From Chaenocephalus aceratus (Eukaryota > Chordata > Actinopteri > Perciformes > Channichthyidae), in NCBI GenBank assembly GCA_023974075.1, contig CM043800.1, positions 42,754,008 to 42,818,007 of the forward strand: a DNA stretch of 64,000 nucleotides, in the 5' to 3' direction. The position numbers were made by a program, and so were the translations under genes. Shown here piece by piece: positions 44,601-56,257 of the stretch. Each line of letters begins with the position of its first letter. Position 1 is the first letter of the stretch. Under the pieces are notes generated by a model. It did no database searches and was not told the DNA's origin. It saw nothing but the letters and a program-made list of their open reading frames with translations.

Positions 44601-45901
44601 CATGATCACAGCGATAGTGTGAAAGGTGACAGAGGTATAATAAGTATGAACTCTTAGTAACAAAAGTAATATTTCTTATTTTTAAGTGGTATAATATTTT
44701 AAATGTTCGAACATTTACAGTGCCATGTCTTCTACTTACATTAGTCTCAAAGATTGAAGGAAGAAGGGAAGGGATCACTGCCCTCCACCTGCCAGCACCC
44801 AGCCAGAGGAGCGCAAACAACAAAAACAAGCAAGGTGTCCCGTCATGTACCTGGAAGTTTGGGTTGGCAAAATGGAGTAAGAGAGGGACTTGAAAAACCT
44901 TGGTGGCTCTCTACTCATGTTGTTATAGTTGTCTTGGTTACAGCTCTCAAGTTTTTTTTGTGCCATTTCCACATCTTTAGAAAATATGAAAAAATTGAAG
45001 TGAAATCAACCTCTGGAGAACACACTTTGATTTCTCTGTCTTGTGAGTTTGCAGTCTTGTAGTTTTGCTCCTCCACCTGCCATACAGTAGGTTACTAACA
45101 AGATTAATTATATAATACAGTGATAGAATACATGTTTAGTATGCTTACTTATATAAAACAGTAGTATTAAACTTACCTTGTGTTTTCACACTCACTTAAG
45201 TCCCTCTCCCTTTGCCATCAATCCAGAATCAGCTGAGCTGCAACATTATACAGACGGGTAATAATCAACAGAATCACAAGGACACAATATGGCTCTGCTA
45301 AACACACTCACTCTTACACGCACCAAAGTTATATTTATCTAATATTTAACTCCCTCCACCCCCGCATACAATCCCGTTTAGAAGCCCCTCTTCCCTAATT
45401 CAACATGTTGGACGAAATGACATTAAGAGAACGGAATGTACAGTTAAAAGGCTGTTCAACGTGTGTTGCTAACTTGCTTCGGTATCCTAGCTTAATCTGT
45501 TATCTGTAAACGTTCCCTAAATCTACTAATTTAGGGATAATCCACTGACATCCTTTAATACACATGTTCATTTGAATCAGATGTACTGATAATATCCGCA
45601 ATATAAATCTTTAAACTTCTTCTTACCTTTAAAAGTCCGTCACGAACGGTCTATTATGCTGCAACTCCACAGCTCTGCTAGCCTTGGCGCTAACTTCCGG
45701 GGAACGATTGAGAGGCTCCACGATCCGCCATTGCTGTAAAAAAGTGGTCCATTGGAGTGAACGGAGATGTCGTAACTCTTCTATTATACGGCTCTGATCT
45801 GGTCGAATGAGGTTCTTTTAACTGAGGCTATTTTTTTCTTAAAAACATGTTCAAACTAACTTTTTTTTCAAATGTGGCCTACTACTTTAGCACACACTCA
45901 C

Positions 45902-45991
45902 CATGTACTCCTTCACCAGATCCTCAGGATCCTCGTTGAGGTAGATGCAGAGTCCTTTAATGAGGCACTCCCTGCCAGTATCGATGTCTTC
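45902..45991 (-). other. Candidate 90-nt coding exon, unknown gene
   Basis: The minus strand reads EDIDTGRECLIKGLCIYLNE then DPEDLVKEYM, 30 codons without a stop, flanked by AG on the 5' side and a consensus donor ATG/GTGAGT on the 3' side, phase 0 at both ends. It lies between the P-like element and a hAT element, outside both. I do not recognise the protein with confidence; it could be an orphan exon of a fish-expanded gene family. No neighbouring exon was found. Confidence 0.4.
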
Positions 45992-46069
45992 CTTAAGGTT
46001 TAAAACAAAGAATATAGGGACATTATTACATATATTACTTTATTTGAGCAGAAATGGACATGTTGCTTG

Positions 46070-46898
46070 TAGGGTTGCCAGAAACTGACCATGATCAAAA
46101 TCGATTATTCGGCAGCCCTGGAGAATAATAATCAATTAATCGACCGTTTATTTCGATTAATAAACCAACATGATGTTGGTTTATGTTTTGTTATTTTCTA
46201 AAGTGCCTACCATTGCCTTTATTTGGAGATGCGCTATGCACGCACAATGTATTTATTGCAATGCTGCCATTATTAAATACAGGCTACAGCTTGTAATAAT
46301 AATAGCAGCATTGCAATAAATATTATTATAGCAATTTATTTATTGCAATGCTATTATTAATACAGGCTGTAGCCTGTATTATTCATAATAGCAGCATTGC
46401 AATAAATAAATGTTGCGCGCATCGCGCATCTTCAAATGGATGCACTCAAAACGCATTGTTGAGGTTGAGCTGTGAAAGACCAACGTCTTTTCGCAGAGCT
46501 TGCATTTAACTTCATTTGGACTTGTAAGTTCGAAGTAGTTCCACGAGGAGGAACTCTTTTTACCTGCCGCTTTGTTCATCTTTAGTCGCACGTATGAGGG
46601 AGAGGGGGGGGGGGTCGGTGTGTAGCGTGCTGCAGCAGCAGTCTGCTCTGCACGCAGGCTTCCTCCAAGTTTACAGTAAAACAAACTGGTGGTGTGACCA
46701 ATGGCCATTTAAAATTATTAATACTATTACTATTATTAGCATTAGTCTATATTTTGGCTGAAACTAAGCCATAACAAATAAATAAATACATAAATAATAA
46801 TAAAAAAATATATAAATAAAATCGATTTTTAAAAATAATATTCGATTATGGAGACTGTAACGAATATTCGAATAATCGAATAATCACTGGCATCCCTA
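46070..46898. mobile_element. hAT-like element with 8-bp TSD and BED remnant
   Basis: Termini TAGGGTTGCCAG and the complement of TAGGGATGCCAG are flanked by GTTGCTTG (46062-46069 and 46899-46906). The 829-bp interior has ATTCGATTA-rich arms and a BED zinc-finger coding remnant on the minus strand. It is non-autonomous. Confidence 0.85.
46440..46579 (-). pseudogene. BED zinc-finger remnant of a hAT transposase
   Basis: The minus strand gives MNKAAGKKSSSSWNYFELTS, then VKCKLCEKTLVFHSSTSTM, with the aromatic residues, CxxC and a degraded His part of a BED finger, the DNA-binding N-terminus of ZBED-type hAT transposases. The rest of the transposase is deleted. Confidence 0.65.
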
Positions 46899-47059
46899 GT
46901 TGCTTGCATGCAGTCCGAGTAGACAAGAGAAAGATAAAGGAAGGAAGACACAGTATATATCCCGGAGGTATAGGCATTAGTGTCGGGCGGAACAATACCC
47001 CCAACTTGTAGTTTCATGATTGAATTATGTAACCCAGTGTATTAATAAGTGATCACTAC

Positions 47060-47668
47060 AAGGGTATGGAAATATGGCAGACAAAGTGGGAGGAAGACCA
47101 GAAAGGGAGGAGATACCACAAGTTACAAAAATCAGTCATAATAAAGGAGGAGATCACCATCACTAGACTCAGACTGGATCATACAGGATTAAACGGCTTA
47201 ATGTTTTTAATGGGAAAATGCAAAGTTGAAGAATGCAGGGGGTGTGGAGTGAAAGAAAATGTGGAACACATCATATTACACTGTAACATGTACAAAACAG
47301 AAAGGAAACAACTAAGAGACAGGGTCAGAGAGGCAGGAAGGGAGTGGAGCCTGATGGGGACACTGGGAACAGAAGGTGAGGGGGTAAGAGAGGCAGGAAG
47401 GGAGTGGAGCCTGATGGGGACACTGGGAACAGAAGGTGAGGGGGTAAGAGCTACCAGGAAGGGAGTGGAGCCTGATGGAGACACTGGGAACAGAAGATGA
47501 GGGGGTAAGAGAGGCAGGAAGGCCATTCTTAAGTATTTGAGTGGTGATAGGATGATATGGTGATACACACTCTTGTACAGTAGGTGGCGGTATGCACCTT
47601 AAAGCTGTTTGCAATCCGCCAAAAACCGAGAGAAGAAGAAGAAGAAGAAGCAGACGAAGAAGAAGAAC
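47060..47668 (+). mobile_element. I-type LINE 3' end upstream of ZNF unit C
   Basis: The plus strand encodes a LINE C-terminal zinc-knuckle region (WQTKWEEDQKGRRYHKLQ, TRLRLDHTGLN, CRGCGVKENVEHIILHCNMYK), followed by tandem 60-bp coding repeats, the conserved 3' tail and GAA repeats ending near 47668. It resembles I/Nimb-group elements of fish. It is the longest of the three copies that sit upstream of the ZNF genes. Confidence 0.65.
47323..47520 (+). repeat. 60-bp in-frame tandem repeat in the LINE ORF
   Basis: Three copies of a 60-bp unit (GTGGAGCCTGATGGGGACAC core) extend the LINE reading frame as REWSLMGTLGTEGEGVREAG repeats. The third unit has one extra base and shifts frame. Unit B has a single copy. 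Confidence 0.85.
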
Positions 47669-47943
47669 CTGGATCCACGTGGCGTCTCGTCGCTACGGTT
47701 CTCTCTGTGTGTTCCTGAGAAAGTGTGTGTGAGCTCCAGCTCTCCTGATCCATCGTCTGTGTGTCTGGATAAACCTCCGAATGGACTGTGTGCTCTTTCT
47801 TCTGGAGCGTTTACCTCGGACTTCAGGAGCTAGCTTAGCATGCTAGCTGGAAACACGTCAGCAACACTAGTCAGATTGAGAGTTTGATGCAGAGAGAAAC
47901 GGTGTGTTTAACGGAGTCTGCAGGAAAAGGTGATCTAGGAAAC

Positions 47944-48136
47944 ATGAGTAAAGTCCAAATGCTGCTGTCGTTGAAGAAGCAGCGACTCACTGCTGCTAAT
48001 GAAGAGACATTTGCTCTGTTTGAACAAACAATAGCAGAGCTCGAGGAGGAGCTGTCTCTTTCCAAAGAGGAGAACAAGAGACTCCAGAAGCTACTGGACG
48101 CTGTTTTACAGCCTCAGCTTCGGATCCACAGAGCAG
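47944..48136 (+). CDS. C2H2 zinc-finger gene C, exon 1 (coiled-coil N-terminus)
   Basis: The 193-nt exon is equivalent to 7219-7411. It encodes MSKVQMLLSLKKQRLTAANEETFALFEQ and the coiled-coil helix AELEEELSLSKEENKRLQKLL, ending RIHRA at a GT donor. Spliced in phase to 54876-56257 it yields 1575 nt, 524 residues plus stop, with no lesion. The intron is 6.7 kb and filled with nested transposons. An I-type LINE tail lies about 280 bp upstream. Confidence 0.8.
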
Positions 48137-48617
48137 GTCTGTTCCCTTTACCCTTAATTAACACTTTACACTCTTCAGTAGCACTTTATTATCACATTAA
48201 TAACACTTTAGACCCTTTATCAGCACTTGCTGCAGGTAGCAGATCCTGAAGTAAAAGTACAAACACCACACTGTGAAAATACTCCATTACCAGTTAAAGT
48301 ACTGCATTCATTTCTTAGTTAAGTACAAGTATGTAAGTATTATTATACACATGTACTTTATTATTATAATGAAAAAGTATTATGGAAGAGAAAACCTACC
48401 AAAATACATATATTTATAAAAATACATATATTGAATAATATGCCATTTAATGTACTGGTTTAAATATGACCCATGTATGTGGGCACTAGGAGTGGAGTGC
48501 ACCAGCTGGGCGTAAAAAAGTAGGTCTTAACTCTAACCAAGCCTGACTAGTCTCGGGCGTAGCTGCGCCTGGTCTTAAGATGCGTGTCCATGTGAATACA
48601 CGCGAAACACTAACAAC

Positions 48618-49823
48618 TAGGGGTGTAACAGTTCACAAACATTTCGGTTCGGTATGTACCTCGGTTTTTAGGTCACGGTTCGGTTCGATACGTTTTCGGT
48701 ACAGCAGAAAAAATTATCACAAAACATAACATAATTTTTTTAATTATTATTAAACTGTGAATAATGTATTCACTCAAACAAATACAAAATATAATAAAAT
48801 AAACATTAAGGTGCAGCATTTCGATGAACTGAAACAATCTGTATTTGAACTTTACTGTACTAGTACTCACAAAACATAAGCTATTAGTTTTGGGGTTTTA
48901 ATTATTATTATTACACTATGAATATTCACTCAAATAAATACAAAATAAAATAAACATTAAGGTGCAGCTTATGATGAACTGAAATAATCTGTATTTGAAC
49001 TGTACTGTACTAGTACCTAAGCAGCCAGTTTGACATTATGACTTGCTTTTCATTGTATTTTGATGTTTTTTTTATAGAAAAATGTACTTGTCCACATTTC
49101 TTACCGAAAGGGCAGATCTGCTGGCACTAACAATGTCTCCTGCTGTGGAGAACACCCTCTCGCTAGGGACAGAGGTAGTAGCAGATGCAGCCAGGTAGCG
49201 CTTTGCTAACTTGGCAACATAAGGATATTTGCCGTTTGTAATAGCTTTGACTCGATCTGAACTTTTTGCGAGTGGTGGAGGCTTAAATACTAGCGGGAGT
49301 TGGGTTTGCACTTCAGTCTTTTGGTACCGGTGATATTCACAATCGGGTGATGCCTTTTCAAATGAGTGTGCAAGTTTGATGTATTGCCAGCCGCGTAACC
49401 AATTTTAGTTGAACAATGCCGACAAACAGCTTTGGTTGGGTACACCTGTCTTTGGCCGTCATCCTTGTACGTAACTGCGAAACCAAAATGTTCCCAAACC
49501 GGAGACTTCAATGATCCTGGAGGATTTTCGGGCTCAACTTTATCTGCGTTCGCCATTTTGACAGTTCCTCAAATTACTGACTACATTTGAACGCATCCCT
49601 CTGACCAGCTCTCATAGTATGCCTCTCGTCCAATGAAATTACTTGCTCGCTCTATGACGCGTTGAACCCAATGTGAGCAAATTACTCTGAATGCTGCGAC
49701 GCAGCACCTGCAGCATTACTTCCAAGAAGTTGTTTACGTTCTCATTTTTTTACGTTTAATGTTCTATTCGTTCGGTACACACGTGTACCGAATAATTTCG
49801 GTACGTGTACCGTTACACCCCTA
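48618..49823. mobile_element. hAT deletion derivative C
   Basis: TAGGGGTGTAAC termini, flanked by CTAACAAC (48610-48617) and GTAACAAC (49824-49831). It is 1206 bp, less internally deleted than copy B, and keeps both the BED and hATC coding blocks. Confidence 0.85.
49072..49556 (-). pseudogene. BED zinc finger joined to hATC domain, core deleted (copy C)
   Basis: A BED finger (SPVWEHFGFAVTYKD, AVCRHCSTKIGYAAGN, HTHLKRHH; 49290-49556) is followed after a small frame change by TQLPLVFKPPPLAKSSDR, VKAITN, then directly by GKYPYVAKLAKRYLAA and SVPSERVFSTAGDIVS (49072-49311). The deletion junction is the same as in copies A and B, so the truncated element itself spread. Confidence 0.8.
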
Positions 49824-49897
49824 GTAACAACACACGTCTATATAATTGAACACTCGAACTTCTCCATTCAGAGCAAGCTAAGAATTGAATAAGGAAT

Positions 49898-50747
49898 ATG
49901 GATAACGGAAAGAAGAGAAAAACCAATTTTACTGATAGAGAGATTAGAACATTAATTGAAATATATGCAGAGCATAAAAACTCGCTAACTGCCGAATTTA
50001 ATGACAAACAAACACAAACTCGCAGCCTTAAAGTCAATCACTGGTGCGATAAATGACTTGGGTGATGGAGGGATACGGACGGTGGAAGAGTGTAGGAAAA
50101 AGTGGAAGGACCTACTATCCAGAGCAAAAAAGGATGCATCGGTTCTCAAAAACCCTCCGACCGGCGGAGGCCCTGCTCCAAAAACCTCTCCATACAGCGA
50201 AATCATTATTTCTATTTTTGGAGAGGATTCCCCCACTTTCACCGGGTTGAATGGGATCGACAGCTCAGAGCCGCCAACCTCAACATTTGAAGAGGTTGAT
50301 GCAGACGTGTCAGCTGTCACCATTGGTAAGTCATTAATAGAGTAACATCACCCTACATTATCTATATACATATTACCCCGTGAGACATCACGGTTAGCAA
50401 GATAACAATTAGCAATCGTGGCAGTTGATAGCAACTGACAATAACTGACAGTAACTTGCCATTTTACAGACTCAGAGGACCGCCGAGAAGAGGGAATTCC
50501 TACACCCACAGCGTCAGCGATGACTCAAGGGGAATCCCAAATGGCCACACCCCGAAAGAGAAAGAGGGATTTGTCAGAGCTACAGCAGGAACTGACGGAG
50601 AAAGAAATCGTTCGTGTGGAGGTGGAGACCGTCAAATTGATAGCGGTAAATGAACAAATTGAGATGGAGAAATTGAGACTCCAAATAATAATTCTTAAGA
50701 ATCAGCTCCTAATCACTGAAGAAGACAATGTGTTCACCGTTCTGTAA
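49898..50747 (+). pseudogene. Harbinger Myb/SANT-like protein, copy C
   Basis: The ATG at 49898 is intact, but the same small deletion as in copy B (near 49998) shifts frame before the second helix. Exon 2 (about 50470-50747) keeps the complete basic and coiled-coil part (TPRKRKRDLSELQQELTEKE ... NVFTVL, stop). It is probably non-functional. Confidence 0.7.
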
Positions 50748-51079
50748 TCATGTTGTACTTGTTTTTTATCTCAATTTCATGTTAATAGTTCTCTAAAATG
50801 TTGTTATTTAATGTTCTTGTGTTCTTTGAATAAAATGCCCTAATGAAAATATGTGGTCACAAAGGGAGCTTATTGAAATGCAATTGCAAAAAAACAGCGT
50901 TCATATTACAAATATATAGGTCTATAGGTTGTTTATTATATGATTGCGGGTAAGTCGTCCACCGATATCTTCACGGGTGCCAGCAGGAGCCGCAGGGTTC
51001 TCATCCGCCTCCAGTGCCAATTCTCCTTGAAGGGGGATTCTCTTTTTCACCCAGATGTTGTGCAGCACCGCAGTGGCAG

Positions 51080-51334
51080 TGTAACAGGCCCCGCTATGCA
51101 GGGCGCGATGACAGATAGTATTTCCTGTAAAACAGGAGAAATTATGAGCAGATAATTCCTTTTACTGCTCGTTAGGCGGGTCTTGCCAGAATGTATTAAC
51201 AATTGGCACAAAACACAATTGTCCTGGCCCTTTACTGCTCTCAATATAAACACATGTTCATGTCTTCAAAATATACTTGTATGCTTGAAGTATTCAAAAT
51301 AAACACATTTGTGTATAACCAAGTGTCATTAACA
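51080..51334 (+). mobile_element. LTR-like insert in unit C
   Basis: Nearly identical to 28432-28686: TGTAACAGGC at the left, AATAAA near 51298 and ...TCATTAACA at the right. A solo-LTR outline is possible, but no target duplication supports it. Confidence 0.35.
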
Positions 51335-51555
51335 TCATGACTCCAAATAAGAATGTACTGCTTCAAAACAGATATTGGTGCTGTATTCAAACACTGTTAA
51401 TTACCTTTTCAGGCAAAGTATTAGCATTGGTCTAATATATGCTAGCATTAGCATCAAGCAACACGCATTTATAATAATTAAATTATGACTGACCATAGGA
51501 CCCATAGACCATACAAAACACACCTAAAACTTAAGACATTGTGACAATGCACTTA

Positions 51556-52346
51556 CACTGAACAAAAATATAAATGCAACACTTTTGTTTTTGCTCCCAT
51601 TTTTTATGAGATGAACTCAAAGATCTAAAACATTTTCTATATACACAAAATAACCATTTCTCTCAAATATTGTTCAGAAATCTGAAAAAATGTGTGATAG
51701 TGAGCACTTCTCCTTTGCCGAGATAATCCATCCCACCTCACAGGTGTGGTATATCAAGATGCTGATTAGACAGCATGATTATTGCACAGGTGTGCCTTAG
51801 ATGCAATAAGGCCACTCTGAAACGTGCATTTTTGCTTTATTGGGGGGGGGTCCGAAAACCAGGCAGTATCTGGTGTGAGGGGTAGGGGTAAGGGTAGGGT
51901 TAGGGTAATGTTGTGAATCGAGTGGCCTGTGTTCGTCGTCCATTACATATGCCTGCCCATACCATAACCCCACCACATCCATGGGCCACTCGATTCACAA
52001 CATTACCCTAACCCTACCCCTCACACCAGATACTGCCTGGTTTTAAGACCCCTCAGACCCCCCCAATAAAGCACGTTTAAGAGTGGCCTTTTATTGTGGC
52101 CAGCCTAAGGCACACCTGTGCAATAATCATGCTGTCTAATCAGCATCTTGATATACCACACCTGTGAGGTGGGATGGATTATCTCGGCAAAGGAGAAGTG
52201 CTCACTATCACACATTTTTTCAGATTTGTGAACAATATTTGAGAGAGATGGTTATTTTGTGTATATACATTTTTTTTTAGATTGAGTTCATCAAATGAAA
52301 AATGGGAGCAAAAACTAAAGTGTTGCGTTTATATTTTTGTTCAGTG
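51556..52346. mobile_element. Complete palindromic Tc1/mariner-type MITE
   Basis: Flanked by TA on both sides (51554-51555 and 52347-52348). The arms CACTGAACAAAAATATAAAT and complement extend inward for roughly 370 bp, so nearly the whole 791-bp element is one inverted repeat. The centre has GGGTAGGGTTAGGG-type and complementary CCCTAACCCTACCCC motifs. There is no coding sequence, so mobility would depend on a Tc1/mariner transposase from elsewhere. Confidence 0.85.
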
Positions 52347-52559
52347 TATATACTAATAAAGGACTGGCTTACCTAAAGCCAGTTGAGTAGCACTTGAAAT
52401 CCTGCAGCTCCACCCGCTGTGACGGTCCGGTGAGCGGAGCGAAACACACACACTAAGAGTTAGACCTAACACACTTAGCTATTTGATCTACCTCTGGAAC
52501 AAGCTAAACTAGTTATAAATATGTTTATTCTTCACTGTCGGGTCACTCAGTACTGGATC

Positions 52560-52590
52560 AGTGAGCTGAGAGAGAGAGAGAGAGAGAGAC
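52560..52590. repeat. GA microsatellite
   Basis: A run of about ten GA dinucleotides within the unit C intron. Confidence 0.8.
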
Positions 52591-52689
52591 TCTCCATGTT
52601 ATTATCCACAGTTACTGTAAAGTTGAATAATGTACTTCATTTGAATGTAATAATTATGTTGGTTGTTGTTTGTGGAAGCTCAAGCAAGT

Positions 52690-54297
52690 TTTTTTTATTT
52701 AAATTGGTTCTACTTTCTAGATTTATACTGAAGACATCAAAACTATAAAAGAACGCATTAAAGGTGGGGTAGGTAATTTTGGAGAAACCAGCTCGAGTGC
52801 GCTAGAATTTGAAAATACACAACCGGAAAAATCTGCCACTTCATTACAGAGCCCCTCCTCCAACACACACGAACGCGCACATGACCAATGAGGGCACAAG
52901 CTAAGTTTGTGCCCAGATGGAAGGCTGACAGGCAGGTAGGCCACCCAGTTACTTTAGCCGGCTCAGATGATTGGTCGTGCTTTTTACAGTACTACGGCTT
53001 CCACAGATGAAATTTGTTCATGGGTTTTTTGTCAAAGCACATATTCATTGCTATCGGGATGTTAAGAGCATTCCATGGAATATAACAAAAAGTATATCTC
53101 GAGCCGGTTTCTCAAACTTACTTACCCCACCTTTAACTGGAATTATCTAGATAACAAAAAAAGTGTTAACAAATCCAGAATATGATTTATATTTTGCTGG
53201 CTACTGCAGAATGCTGTGGTAGCCATGCTGGTTAAGGGTGCCTTGAACTCTGAATAAATCACCAACAGTGACACCAGTAAAGCCCCCACCCCCCCACCAC
53301 CATCTCACCCCCTCCTCCATGCTTCACGGTGGGTACCACTCATTCAGAAACCATCCGCTCACCTTCTCTGCATCTCACAAAGACACGGATGTTGGAACCA
53401 AAAATGTCTCATTTGGACCCATCAGACCAAAGTACAGATGTCCACTGTCTAATGTCCAATCCTTGTGTTTCTTGGCCCAAACAATTCTTCTTCTTGTTGT
53501 TCATCCTCAGTAGTGGATCTTTGCAGCAATTGGACCTTGAAGGCCTGATTCACGCAGTGTCCTCTGAACAGTGGATGTTGAGATTGTCTGCTACTTGAGC
53601 TCTGTGATTATTTATGTGGGCTCTAATCGGAGGTGCTTTAATTTGCGGTTTCTGAGGCTGGTAACTCTGATGTGTTTATCCTCTGAGCAGAGGTAACTCT
53701 TGCTCTTCCTTTCCCGGGGGGGTCCTCATGAGAGCCAGTCTCATCATAGCGTTCCATGGTTTTTGCGACTGCACTTGAGGATACATTCAAAGTTCTTGAC
53801 ATTTTCCGGATCGACTGGCCTTCATTTCTTAAAGTGATGATGGACGGTCGCTTCTCTTTACTGAGTTGAGTGGTTCTTGCTATAATATGGATTACAACAG
53901 CAGTCAAATAGGGCTTTCCACTGTGCACTAACTCTACCTCTGCACAACACAACTGATGGTCTCAAACACATTAAGAAGGCAAGTCATTCCACACATTGTC
54001 TCTTGACAAGGCACACGTGTTAATTAAAAACCATTCCAGGTGACGACCTCATGACCTGACTGAGAGAAGCCAAGAGTGAGCAAAGCTGTCATCAAGGCAA
54101 AAGGGGCTACTTTGAAGAATCTAAAATAAAAATAATTTTCTTGATTTTTTTTTTAACACTTTTTTATTAACTAGATAATTCCATATGTGTTTTTTCATAG
54201 TTGTGATGTGTTCAGTGTTAATCTACAAAGTAGAAACACATTTAAAATAAGCAAAAAACATTGAATGAGAAGGTGTCCAAACTTTTGACTGGTATTG
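52690..54297 (-). mobile_element. Tc1-like transposon remnant C
   Basis: A minus-strand Tc1 copy interrupted by the MITE at 52762-53132. The right terminus GTGTCCAAACTTTTGACTGG ends at 54297 before TA. The HTH region (TTQLSKEKRPSIITLRNEGQ, VSSSAVAKTMERYDETGSHED; 53638-53952) is recognisable and is followed by frame changes. It is homologous by position with the Tc1 remnants in A and B. Confidence 0.7.
52762..53132. mobile_element. TTAA-flanked MITE, complete
   Basis: Flanked by TTAA at 52758-52761 and 53133-53136. Inverted ends start AGGTGGGGTAGGTAATTTTG and finish CTTACTTACCCCACCT, with CTCGAG near the inner end of both arms. TTAA duplications fit piggyBac- or Kolobok-type mobilisation. It is 371 bp with no ORF. 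Fragments of the same insertion are at 12047 and 29386-29670. Confidence 0.8.
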
Positions 54298-54875
54298 TAT
54301 ATAAAAAAACACACATATTTGAACATTTAGCAGGTTCCCTCATCTATAATCATTTACACAAGCGCAACTTTGAACATGTACAGCAGTAAAATGCAACATA
54401 CAAAGTAATCAAGAAACAACATCAATTAAACATTGATAGGGAACATTTTGCTGCACCATAATTACCGTTTCATAAGAAGGTGCCGTCAAATGTTCTGTTA
54501 ATACTTGCATACTTTTACTTAAATAAGGTTTGAATGCAGGATTTAAATTTGTAACAGTATTTTCATTCTATACTGTAGATGTAGTGTATCTGTGAACGAT
54601 CCCAAATACAATTCCTTGTTTACATTGCAGCTAGTGCTACGCCAGAAGAAAAAACCCTTTTACATTTTAAACTGGAAGTGGAAAGGGGCTGGGCTACATG
54701 AGGTGACTTGAGCCAACACAAATACACAATAGGTGGGACTAAGAAAGATAATGTGAAAATATAAAAACAAAGGCATTCATTAGGGCTGCAAAATGTCTCC
54801 CATTGTAATGGTGATGAGATTTTTAAATGCTAACACTTAACAGTTTGTTCTGACTGTGTTTCCTGTTTCCTGCAG

Positions 54876-56257
54876 ACGTCCAGCAGCTGGTGGTGGTTAA
54901 AGAAGAGCTTCTCCCTGACCAGCAGGAGTGCAGCACCAGTCTGGACCAGGAGGACCCAGAGCCCCCCCCACACATTAAGCAGGAACAGGAGGGAGAGCAG
55001 CTTCAGGAGCTGGAGGAGGCTAATATCACCAAGTCCACTTTCACTCCGGACCCTGTGAATAGTGAAGATGATGAAGTGAAACCTCAGTCCTCTCACCCTC
55101 ATCAAAGACAAACTGAACACATGGAAACAGAAGCTGATGGAGATGACTGTCGAGGACCAGAACCAGCCAGGAACTCAGATGCAGAGAGCAGTTTACAACC
55201 AAAGGCTGAGGACCACACTGAAGACTCTTCTGAACCTGACACTAGAGACTCTTCTGAACCTGACACTGAAGACTCTTCTGAACCTGACGCTGGAGACTCT
55301 TCTGAATCTGACACTGGAGACTCTTCTGGACCTGACACTGGAGACTCTTCTGAACCTGACACTGAAGACTCTTCTGAACCTGACACTGAAAACAGTGCTG
55401 ATTGGAAAGAGACCAGAGAACCTGCATCAGGCTCAAACTCACTGAAAAATAGACATGGATCTGTCAGTGATCCACAACGTAGTGCTGAAAAGAAACCATT
55501 CAGCTGCTCAGTCTGTAAGAAAGCTTTTCCACAGAGTGGAAATTTAAAGAGACACATGAGAGTCCACACAGGAGAGATGCCACACAGCTGCTCAGTCTGT
55601 AAGAAAGCTTTTCCACAGAGTGGACATTTAAAGACACACATGAGAGTCCACACAGGAGAGAAACCATTCTCCTGCTCAGTCTGTAATACATCTTTTTCAC
55701 ATAGTGGAAGTTTAAAGGAACACTTGATAATCCACACAGGAGAGAAACCATTCGCCTGCTCAGTCTGTAATAAATCTTTTTCACATAGTGGACGTTTAAA
55801 GGAACACATGCTAATCCACACCGGAGAGAAACCATTCACTTGCTCAGTCTGTAAAACAGCTTTTTCACGGGGTGGACATTTAAAGACACACATGCGAATC
55901 CACACAGGAGAGAAACCATTCACCTGCTCAGTCTGTAAGAAAGCTTTTCCACTGAGTGGAAGTTTAAAGAGACACATGAGAATCCACACAGGAGAGAAAC
56001 CATTCACCTGTACAGTCTGTAAGAAAGATTTTCCACAAAGTGGAAGTTTAAAGGACCACATGATAATACACACAGGAGAGAAACCATTCAGCTGCTCAGT
56101 CTGTAAGAAAGCTTTTTCACGGAGTGGCCATTTAAAGATACACATGAGAATCCACACAGGAGAGAAACCATTCAGCTGTACAGTCTGTAAGAAAGCTTTT
56201 TCACATGGTGGAAATTTAAAGGAACACATGAGAATCCACACAGGAGAGGAAAAATAG
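54876..56257 (+). CDS. C2H2 zinc-finger gene C, exon 2 (acidic repeats + 9 fingers)
   Basis: The exon starts after TTTCCTGCAG and ends at TAG 56255-56257. The N-terminal linker keeps VKEE and IKQE psi-K-x-E motifs but has VNSE where A and B have VKSE. About nine 8-residue acidic repeats (DSSEPDTE type) follow, more than in A. Then come nine Cys2His2 fingers from about 55500; their helices are varied (PQSGNLKR, SHSGSLKE, SRGGHLKT, PLSGSLKR, SRSGHLKI), unlike the homogenised fingers of A and B. Putative nuclear DNA-binding protein with a target different from A. A decayed final finger follows the stop. Confidence 0.85.

Larger units (their letters stand above)
43018..45796. mobile_element. P-like DNA transposon with 29-bp TIRs
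   Basis: Perfect 29-bp inverted repeats start CAGAGCCGTATAATAGAAGA at both ends, flanked by the 8-bp duplication ATCTGGTC (43010-43017 and 45797-45804). The interior holds a THAP-domain start and the end of a THAP domain, but no DDE core. An 8-bp TSD, TIRs near 30 bp and THAP coding together fit the P superfamily; hAT is the alternative by TSD length alone. It is non-autonomous. Perfect TIRs suggest fairly recent movement. Confidence 0.8.
48490..51079. mobile_element. Harbinger remnant C (left end and Myb gene only)
   Basis: The same insertion, internal structure and right-hand truncation as unit B (26040-28431), including the nested hAT. The element breaks at the equivalent base, where TGTAACAGGC begins. 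This shared derived state links B and C against A. Confidence 0.75.

Noticed and set aside
44754..45062. 102-codon plus-strand ORF inside the P-like element
   Set aside because: It shows no recognisable domain, and its composition looks like chance. No splice or start context supports it.
51870..52030. Possible interstitial telomere sequence
   Set aside because: The TTAGGG-like runs are few, imperfect and present on both strands as part of the MITE palindrome, so they come from the transposon and not from a chromosome fusion.
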